Source of the DNA: Clostridiales bacterium | GTDB lineage: Bacteria; Bacillota; Clostridia; Oscillospirales; Oscillospiraceae | DNA: 20,828 nucleotides | Direction of reading: 5' to 3' | Assembly (NCBI GenBank): GCA_021200895.1 | Contig: JAJQFX010000031.1 | Location: 1 to 20,828, forward strand | Part shown: positions 15,302 through 20,828 of the stretch, in pieces | Layout of the letters: the number at the start of each line of letters is the position of its first letter | Position numbering within the stretch: the first letter of the stretch is position 1 | Made by a program: the position numbers and the translations under genes | The notes under the pieces: model-generated | The model's input: only the letters and a program-made list of their open reading frames with translations | What the model was told of the DNA's origin: nothing | Databases searched by the model: none

Positions 15302-15724
15302 GTGGCTGAAATCAAAAAGACAAGCAGTGAGATGAAGATTTCCACTGCTGCTGCGGTTCTGGCAATCGTCGCGCTTGTGCTGTTCGCTGTGCTCTCCCGT
15401 GACGGTGAGAACTCTTCCGGCGGTATTCTGACCTATGTGACCCTGGTCGCCGGTATCGTACTGCAAGGGGCCTCCCTGGCCCTGCATACCAGGCTGGAAA
15501 AGAACCATATGATACTGACTGCAGTGCGTTTTCTCCAGACGGTTTGCTACTCGCTGGCGCTGGCAAACTTCCTGCTGGAGCGTATCAACTGGTTGTTCCG
15601 TATTATGAGCAAGATGTCCGCAGCCCCGCTGACAGCACTTTTCCCCGTGGTAATTGCAATGATTGCCTTGACTATCATCGTTCACGTTGTTTCGACATAC
15701 CTGTCCTATGGGACAACGAAATAA
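15302..15724 (+). CDS. Four-helix membrane protein of the GH3 operon
   Basis: This is an integral membrane protein of 140 residues with about four hydrophobic helices (roughly 12-30, 42-62, 72-90, 112-134) and short polar loops. I place the start at the GTG at 15302, one base after the GH3 stop, because AAGGAGG at 15285-15291 serves it; the longer open frame begins inside the GH3 gene. I recognise no family or catalytic motif. Its tight link to the esterase and GH3 genes and the membrane anchors of both enzymes suggest a partner that holds or assembles them at the membrane, but this is inference. A strong terminator follows and ends the operon. Confidence 0.75.
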   Translation: MAEIKKTSSEMKISTAAAVLAIVALVLFAVLSRDGENSSGGILTYVTLVAGIVLQGASLALHTRLEKNHMILTAVRFLQTVCYSLALANFLLERINWLFRIMSKMSAAPLTALFPVVIAMIALTIIVHVVSTYLSYGTTK

Positions 15725-15741
15725 AAGAGTTCTGTGAGTAA

Positions 15742-15785
15742 AAAGGCTCTCCCGTAACCAATGGTTGCGGGAGAGCCTTTCTTTA
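15742..15785 (+). terminator. Terminator of the esterase-GH3 operon
   Basis: AAAGGCTCTCCCG (15742-15754) pairs with CGGGAGAGCCTTT (15768-15780), extended by AACC/GGTT around AAT. A T-rich tail follows. The stem is long and nearly perfect. Confidence 0.85.
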
Positions 15786-16089
15786 TTAAGATTAAGGACT
15801 TGAGGTGTGTTTTATAGATAATGTATCTCGGCGAGCGCCAAAAATCAGAAGTGGCCGTGAGTTCCTTACATACGCCGCAGCGGATGCACCAAATCCACGG
15901 TTCCCACAGCGCCACTGCCCTGTACTCCAGCCCAGCCATAAGTTTTGAACGAATTGTAAAGCATTTGCAACGCCCCTTTCTTTTCCCATTTTTCCGCTGT
16001 ATAATGGCTGCATACAAAGCCCCAGGTTTGGAGCGGGACCCCATGGCACGGCGCGGGCCGTGCCCCATCTCAGAAGGAGCGGACACAAA
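15786..16089 (+). promoter_or_regulatory. Upstream region of the sulfotransferase-like gene
   Basis: No gene is supported. A consensus TATAAT lies at 16000-16005; TTGCAA at 15965-15970 is 29 bp away, too far to be its -35, so the promoter may need an activator. A perfect 8-bp hairpin, GGCACGGC (16045-16052) and GCCGTGCC (16057-16064) with loop GCGG, sits in the predicted leader about 25 bp before the start codon, with no T-tract. AGAAGGAG at 16072-16079 is the ribosome binding site. Confidence 0.45.
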
Positions 16090-17541
16090 ATGAAGCAAAA
16101 ACACCCTTTCCTATCCCTATTTGTTCTCACAACGATACTTATTGCGGCGCTTTCCGGCTGCGCGTCCGGCAGCCAAACCTCCGGCGAGACGACGCTCTAT
16201 CTGAACGGGCAGCCACTCACCCTGACGGAGGGGGAGGCCATCGACCTTGACCTGCTCAGCGTGGAGAACGGCATTACGGTCACCGCCTCCAGGGCGGGGA
16301 ACGAGACCATCACTGTGAACGGCACGGAGTTGGAGGATTCCCTGTACCTGGATATTACCGCCATCACCCGGGATGAGACCATCGAGCTTACCATCAGCGA
16401 TGGCGACAGCGCGGGCGCCTACACCGTCAACCTGATGCCCTCCACCTTTGGGGATTATACGACAACGGGGGAATCCCAGACCGACGGCGACTTTTACCTC
16501 TCCACCTACGATGAGGAGGTCAACTATATCTTCAAGCTGGACAATTCCGGCAACCTGATTTTCTACAAGGAAACCGGCGACAACGCTCTGGACTTCCGCA
16601 AGGTGTATAACAGCGACGGCGAGGTGCGTTATACCTATCTGCAATACCTGGAAAACTCCTTCTGCGGGATTTCCGGCATCAATCCGGGCTGCGTCGTGGT
16701 GATGGATGAGGAGTATAACGTCATTGACGAGCTGTACTACCAGACCTCCGATGGGGAGGAACGCATGGTAGACCCCCACGGCTTCATTTACCTTGACGAC
16801 GGCCACTATATCCTCACCTCCTATGAGGACGTGGTGGTGGAGGACATCCCGGAGGACCTGGCGGCGGACGGCAACAGCGCCTATCTCGCCGTACTGTATG
16901 TGCAGGAGGTTCAGGACGGCGAGGTGCTGTGGGAGTTTTGCAGCCAGGACTATGAGCAGTTCTTGTATGCCACCACCGAGGTGACCTGGGCGGAATCCAA
17001 CGACGCCTGTTATGACTATATGCACTTTAACTCCATGTACATTGATAACGATGATAACCTGCTCATCTCCTGCCGGAACATCAACTCCATCCTCAAGCTG
17101 AGCCGGGAGACCGGGGAACTCATCTGGATTCTCGGCGGGTCAGAAGATGAGTTCGGGCTTACTGACGACCAGCTCTTTTCCAAGCAGCACTCCATCATCG
17201 TGACGGAGGACGGGAGCTACATGATTTTCAACAACGCCAACGACCAGGTGGCGGCGGGTTCCGCCGACTCCTCCTCCGTTGTCCGCTTCCGGGTGGATGA
17301 GGACACCAGGACGGTCACGGAGTATGAGAAGTACGAGACGGGCTTCTACTCCAACTATATGGGGGCCATCCGGGAGCTGGACAGCGACGCGGGCATCTAT
17401 CTCTGGTCTGTCGGCGGGAGTTACACCGGTGCGATACCGGAATACTCCATGGTGGAGTACAGCGAGACGGACGGCATCCTGTTCACCTTCCGCTTTGACG
17501 AGGGCTATTGCAGGCTGTACTGCGCAAACAAGTGTGCGTGA
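16090..17541 (+). CDS. Arylsulfotransferase (ASST)-family lipoprotein
   Basis: This lipoprotein has 483 residues. The signal peptide ends in LSGC, placing the lipid on Cys22 or so, and the enzyme outside the membrane. An Ig/cadherin-like beta domain (about 35-120) precedes a beta-propeller with the family's landmarks: DYMHFNSMYID with His312, SCRNINSILKL with Arg329, WILGG, and SKQHSIIV with His367. These match the active-site His/Arg set of bacterial PAPS-independent aryl-sulfate sulfotransferases, which move sulfate between phenols. The start at 16090 is supported by AGAAGGAG and by the signal peptide; an upstream in-frame ATG at 16060 is not. The gene stands alone and ends at a bidirectional terminator. 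The donor and acceptor are unknown. Confidence 0.87.
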   Translation: MKQKHPFLSLFVLTTILIAALSGCASGSQTSGETTLYLNGQPLTLTEGEAIDLDLLSVENGITVTASRAGNETITVNGTELEDSLYLDITAITRDETIELTISDGDSAGAYTVNLMPSTFGDYTTTGESQTDGDFYLSTYDEEVNYIFKLDNSGNLIFYKETGDNALDFRKVYNSDGEVRYTYLQYLENSFCGISGINPGCVVVMDEEYNVIDELYYQTSDGEERMVDPHGFIYLDDGHYILTSYEDVVVEDIPEDLAADGNSAYLAVLYVQEVQDGEVLWEFCSQDYEQFLYATTEVTWAESNDACYDYMHFNSMYIDNDDNLLISCRNINSILKLSRETGELIWILGGSEDEFGLTDDQLFSKQHSIIVTEDGSYMIFNNANDQVAAGSADSSSVVRFRVDEDTRTVTEYEKYETGFYSNYMGAIRELDSDAGIYLWSVGGSYTGAIPEYSMVEYSETDGILFTFRFDEGYCRLYCANKCA

Positions 17542-17587
17542 GGGGCACCCCCTCACCCAGAGAGGAATCCCATCCCACGCGAAAAAC

Positions 17588-17626
17588 ACCACACTCCGGA
17601 GTATCGCTCCGGAGTGTGGTTTCTTT
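17588..17626 (+). terminator. Bidirectional terminator between convergent genes
   Basis: ACCACACTCCGGAG (17588-17601) and CTCCGGAGTGTGGT (17607-17620) form a perfect 14-bp stem with loop TATCG. TTCTTT follows on the + strand, and an A-rich stretch (AAAAA at 17582-17586) precedes the stem, giving a T-run for the minus strand. It serves both the sulfotransferase-like gene and the convergent lipoprotein gene. Confidence 0.85.
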
Positions 17627-17641
17627 CTGTGACCGTACCGG

Positions 17642-19894
17642 TTACTGCTCCGCCAGCTTCAGCGCCAGGTCGGACGTCACCTGGGCCACCGCGCTGTCCA
17701 AATCCGTCTCCCCCAGGCAGAGCCGGTTCGCCGCATCATACAGGACCTCCTGCACCTCCTGCTCCAGCGTCACCGGGGCGGTGCAGCTGTCGAAAACCGC
17801 CTGCAATTCCGAGATGTCCCAGCCGCACTGCTCCGCGTATGGGCCGAAATAATCTAACTGGGCATCCATTCCCGCCTGGGTGACGGGCAGGCCATCGCCG
17901 TAGGTGTAGCGCTGAACGTCCTCAGAGAGGGCGGTTTCAAGGAACTCTTTTGCCAGTTCTGTCTGGCCGCTGCCGGCGCTGACCGCCATCAAAATCTCCG
18001 GGGTGTAGGCCCCCTCTGTCAGGCCGGGGAACCGGGCGATTTGGAACCCCGTCTGGTCGGGGGAAATCACGTTCTCTTCAGTTTCCTCGTCATATTCGGA
18101 GCAGACGGCCACCATCTGGCCCACCAGCGACTGCACATCCTGCATCGCCATCACGCCTGCGGAGCCGTCGCCCCACTGTCCGTCAGAGGGGAAATACTCG
18201 TTCCGGTTGCCGTAGCCAAAGCCCTCGTAGGCGCTGCCGGAGGATTCTCCGGTCAGGGCGTATCCGTCCGCCAGGTCATAGTGGTCGCTGATTTGCTTCA
18301 AGTCGCTGAGCCAAACGGTCAGGGCCGAAGCGTCCACCCCATCCTCCGTCACCAGGGAACCGCCGCTGGCCGCCAGCCAAAGGTCATAAAACTCGCCGGA
18401 GGGCTGGAGCTGGAGATAAGCGCCGTCCACCCATCCATAGCCGTCCACGTCCTTCTGCTCCGCCGTTCGGGCGCTGCCGGACAGCACCCGCTCGGTCAGT
18501 TCCTCCATCGTGGTGGGCAATTCCCCCTGGTCGGTCAGGATGACCGGTACGGAGAACCGGGCGGGGATGACGTAACAGTCCCCCGCTTCCGTCAGCAGGC
18601 CGGAGACGGTACCGCCTACAAACTCGTACTCCTGATAGAGGTCGTTCAGGGGCTCCAGCACCCCCTTATCAATGTAAGTCTGGTAATCCACATCGTCCAA
18701 AATCAGCACGTCCGGGCCGTCCCCCGCCAGAAGCTGTGTGTTCAGGGTGGAGAGAATGTCGCTGACGGTGGCGCTGCCCTCGGCGGAGCCGTCCTCGCCC
18801 AGCTGCACTTTCAGCTCCACGTCCAGCTCGGGATGGGCCTCCTGGAAGACCAGCACCGCCTCCCGGAGGGTGTCCGTCTCGCTCAGCGTCCAGATGATGA
18901 AAGTGCCGTCCGCCACCGCCGCTGCCCGGTCTACAGAAAAACGGTACAAGCTGCCCTCAAAGGTGGTCAGATAGAGGGTGTAGTCCCCATCCATGTAGAA
19001 GCCGGACTGAGGGGTATACCCCCTCAGGCACTCCAGGCTGTAGCGGTAGTCATCGGCCTCCAGCACCACCTCGTAAATCGTGGAGTCGAAGATGCCACGG
19101 CAGAGGTTGCAGTTGGCGTCATCCAGGAAGAAGTAGTACCCGTTCTCTGCCAGCAGCGGTTGGCTGGTGTTGCACATGAAGTCCTCGCCGTACTCCCCCA
19201 GTTCCTCGCCGGTCTCCGGGTCCAAGGCCAGGAGGGGGTAGGTGTCCTCGCAGAGATAGAGTGCACCGTCATGGCAGAAGCACGCCGGGGAGGAGCTGCT
19301 GCTTTCCCGCTGCCAGAGGGTCGCACCGGTGGCAAGCTCCACCCCGTAGAAAGTAGAGGTCAGGTCGTCGTGGGTGTCTTTTACAACAAGAATGCGGCTG
19401 TCATAAATGGCGGTGCAGGAAAAGGACGTGATGCCGCTGTCCAGGGGCAGCGTTGCCGTCTCGCCGTCGGTGGTATACCGGTAAAGGACATATTGCTCGT
19501 TTCCCTCGTCCATACCCAGGCCGTAGAGCGTACCCTCGCCGTCCACACACAGGACGGTGTGAAAGTCCTCCGGCATCGTTCGGGTCTCCCAGGTGTCGCC
19601 GCCGTCCTCCGAGTGGTACCACTCCCGGTAGCCGAAGGCATCCAGGCTGCCGTCGTCCCAGCCCTGTATCTGCTCGATGCTGGCGGCGGAGCCGTCGGCC
19701 AGGGTGGGGGTGATGTTTTCCTCCACATAGCGGAGGGTGGTGGCCGATGCGCTGCCGGTGACGGCGCCGGAGCCGGAGCCGCTGTCCGATTCCAGGTCGG
19801 CGCTGCCGGAGCCGGATCGCGCCTGCACGCCCCCGCAGCCGCTCAGGGTCAGCAGCAGGGCCAGGCTCAGCACGAGGGAAAGCAGTTTCTTCAT
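17642..19894 (-). CDS. Lipoprotein: Asp-box/propeller-like domain fused to a solute-binding domain
   Basis: This 750-residue lipoprotein carries its lipobox cysteine at Cys20 (LTLSGCGG), then a Ser/Gly-rich linker to about 50. Residues 55-325 are beta-rich with an exact Asp-box SEDGGDTW (95-102) and repeated short strand motifs such as GTLYGLG and GALYLCED, suggesting a propeller. Residues from about 330 to 750 look like a family-1 extracellular solute-binding protein: a TFIIWTLSETDTLREAVLVFQ start and GPDVLILDDVDYQTYIDKG. The ATG at 19894 has AGGAGG at 19903-19908; upstream in-frame ATGs extend it to 19930 without support. No ABC permease is adjacent; a histidine kinase is. It may be a ligand sensor or a transporter's detached binding protein. 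Confidence 0.8.
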   Translation of the reverse strand: MKKLLSLVLSLALLLTLSGCGGVQARSGSGSADLESDSGSGSGAVTGSASATTLRYVEENITPTLADGSAASIEQIQGWDDGSLDAFGYREWYHSEDGGDTWETRTMPEDFHTVLCVDGEGTLYGLGMDEGNEQYVLYRYTTDGETATLPLDSGITSFSCTAIYDSRILVVKDTHDDLTSTFYGVELATGATLWQRESSSSSPACFCHDGALYLCEDTYPLLALDPETGEELGEYGEDFMCNTSQPLLAENGYYFFLDDANCNLCRGIFDSTIYEVVLEADDYRYSLECLRGYTPQSGFYMDGDYTLYLTTFEGSLYRFSVDRAAAVADGTFIIWTLSETDTLREAVLVFQEAHPELDVELKVQLGEDGSAEGSATVSDILSTLNTQLLAGDGPDVLILDDVDYQTYIDKGVLEPLNDLYQEYEFVGGTVSGLLTEAGDCYVIPARFSVPVILTDQGELPTTMEELTERVLSGSARTAEQKDVDGYGWVDGAYLQLQPSGEFYDLWLAASGGSLVTEDGVDASALTVWLSDLKQISDHYDLADGYALTGESSGSAYEGFGYGNRNEYFPSDGQWGDGSAGVMAMQDVQSLVGQMVAVCSEYDEETEENVISPDQTGFQIARFPGLTEGAYTPEILMAVSAGSGQTELAKEFLETALSEDVQRYTYGDGLPVTQAGMDAQLDYFGPYAEQCGWDISELQAVFDSCTAPVTLEQEVQEVLYDAANRLCLGETDLDSAVAQVTSDLALKLAEQ

Positions 19895-19925
19895 AAAAAT
19901 GACCTCCTGTCGGTGTGATGCCTCC

Positions 19926-19970
19926 ATCATACCGCACTTTCCCGGCCGTTACCTAAAAATAATCTTAAAA
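19926..19970 (-). promoter_or_regulatory. Promoter with paired 11-bp OmpR/PhoB-like half-sites
   Basis: Reading the minus strand, TTTTAAGATTA (19970-19960) is followed with no gap by TTTTTAGGTAA (19959-19949); the two 11-mers match at 8 of 11 positions. A -10-like TATGAT follows at 19931-19926, and no -35 hexamer is present at normal spacing, where the second repeat lies instead. Tandem 11-bp repeats abutting the -35 are the arrangement bound by OmpR/PhoB-family regulators that activate weak promoters. The lipoprotein leader would be about 25 nt. Confidence 0.6.
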
Positions 19971-20046
19971 TGAAGCTGCTGGCTCTTCGCTTTTCGTTTG
20001 GGTGAGCTGGCTTTCAGGCTCCGTACCTCTCGTCTATAGCGCCTGA

Positions 20047-20067
20047 CTAACAGCTAATAGCTGTTAG
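20047..20067. repeat. Perfect 10-bp inverted repeat at the kinase stop codon
   Basis: CTAACAGCTA (20047-20056) and TAGCTGTTAG (20058-20067) form a perfect inverted repeat around one base. The kinase stop codon (20066-20064) lies inside it. No T-tract follows on the minus strand, so it is not a standard terminator. It could be a protein-binding site or stabilise the 3' end of the kinase mRNA. Confidence 0.5.
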
Positions 20068-20828
20068 CGCCGCAGCCGCACCGAGAAGGTGGCCCCGCCG
20101 CCGGGGGTATCCTCCAGTGTCAGCTGGCCCCCCAGCTGCCGGGCCAGTTCCCAGGCGATGGCGAGACCCAGGCCGAAGTGCCCCTTATCGGTGCGGCTCT
20201 GCTCTGAGCGATAGAACCGGCGGAACACCGCCGCTTTCTCCCCGTCGGGGATGCCGGGGCCGTGGTCAAGGACGGACAGCGCCGCGCAACCGCCCTCAAG
20301 CTGCACACGCAGCACCACCTCCGTTCCGGCGGGGGTGTGATCCAGGGCGTTGGAGAGCAGGGCGGACAGCAGCTGCACCAGCCGCTCCTCGTCCGACAAA
20401 ATCACCGGCAGCACCTCCTCTGGCAGCTCCAGCCGGAAGGGGTGCTGTTTTTGTTCTGCCTGGGGCGCGAACAGGTCGTAGAGGCGGACGCACACCGTCT
20501 CCAGTTCCACCGGGGCGCTTTTGCAGCTGAACTGCCCCACACCGCTGCCCGTCAGGGTCAGCAAATCTCCCACCAGACGGCTCATCCGCGCTGCCTCCTG
20601 GTCGGCCAGGGCAAGCTGACTTTGCACGGCGGGCTGGTCGCTCTGCTGCCCGGCGGCGTACAGGCTGGCCCGCACCACCGCCAGGGGGCTGCGCAGCTCG
20701 TGGCTGGCGGCGGCGATGAAGGCCCACTGCTCCTCCACAGCCCGCTCCGTGGGGCGGGTGGCGATGCGGCAGAGGAGCCAGCTCACCGCCAGCATGGCAG
20801 TCACCCCCGCCGCCCCCAGCAGCAGGTA
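20064..20828 (-). CDS. Sensor histidine kinase, 5' end outside the window
   Basis: The frame is open to the window edge, giving 255 residues of the C-terminal part. It begins in a hydrophobic segment (YLLLGAAG...AVSWLLC), the last membrane helix. The dimerisation/phospho-acceptor domain follows, with the H box AAASHELRSPLAVV, then the HATPase_c domain with N box LLSNALDHT, DHGPGIPD and HFGLGLAIAWELARQLGG. This is a classical BaeS/PhoR-like kinase that pairs with OmpR-family regulators; the regulator gene is probably just upstream, outside the window. The lipoprotein gene lies 169 bp downstream on the same strand, with its own promoter. Codon use is strongly GC-rich. Confidence 0.9.
   Translation of the reverse strand, partial: YLLLGAAGVTAMLAVSWLLCRIATRPTERAVEEQWAFIAAASHELRSPLAVVRASLYAAGQQSDQPAVQSQLALADQEAARMSRLVGDLLTLTGSGVGQFSCKSAPVELETVCVRLYDLFAPQAEQKQHPFRLELPEEVLPVILSDEERLVQLLSALLSNALDHTPAGTEVVLRVQLEGGCAALSVLDHGPGIPDGEKAAVFRRFYRSEQSRTDKGHFGLGLAIAWELARQLGGQLTLEDTPGGGATFSVRLRR

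Noticed and set aside
15965..16005. TTGCAA and TATAAT as a complete promoter for the sulfotransferase-like gene
   Set aside because: The spacing is 29 bp, too long for a normal promoter; only the -10 is kept as a weak call.
18041..19918. 625-residue + strand open frame opposite the solute-binding lipoprotein
   Set aside because: The minus-strand gene has a lipobox, an Asp-box and family motifs with a good ribosome binding site; the + frame has none of these.

Overview
The window looks like chromosomal DNA of a Gram-positive anaerobe of the class Clostridia, most likely a gut Lachnospiraceae/Oscillospiraceae-type bacterium. Grounds: strong AGGAGG-type ribosome binding sites, lipoproteins with LSGC lipoboxes, a LytTR/GHKL two-component pair, a large serine recombinase beside a mobilisation module, and a domain-swapped GH3 glycosidase of the kind known from rumen and gut Firmicutes. 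No rRNA, tRNA or CRISPR array is visible, so the species is not fixed. Base composition changes along the window: the mobile region is AT-richer, the middle is intermediate, and the last ~5 kb is visibly GC-rich.

Region 1 (1 to about 8400) is the right-hand part of an integrative mobilisable element. In order it holds a small conserved protein (262-567), a long non-coding stretch with two matching structured hairpins (about 768-985), a probable origin of transfer (1048-1080), a frameshifted 24-residue micro-ORF (1139-1214), a MOB_V relaxase (1299-2777), a CHC2 zinc-finger primase-like protein and an overlapping VapE-type SF3 helicase, an array of GTTGTC repeats, a small unknown protein, an XRE-type regulator with a strong promoter/operator, a KilA-N protein and a large serine recombinase. 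No type IV secretion genes are seen, so the element probably relies on a helper for transfer. Its left end lies outside the window. Its right end should lie shortly after the recombinase.

Region 2 (about 8400-15785) carries a LytTR response regulator and a GHKL sensor kinase with overlapping ends. A 158-bp IS5-like MITE and a perfect terminator follow. Next comes a three-gene operon: membrane-anchored alpha/beta-hydrolase, membrane-anchored GH3 enzyme with its two main domains in reversed order, and a four-helix membrane protein. The adjacency suggests, but does not prove, that the two-component system controls the surface hydrolase operon.

Region 3 (15786-20828) has an arylsulfotransferase-family lipoprotein on the + strand. 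It converges, across a bidirectional terminator, on a lipoprotein that fuses an Asp-box/propeller-like domain to a family-1 solute-binding domain. Upstream of that gene, on the same minus strand, is a histidine kinase cut by the window edge. Two adjacent 11-bp repeats placed like OmpR/PhoB half-sites sit at the lipoprotein promoter, which suggests that the kinase's partner regulator (outside the window) drives it.
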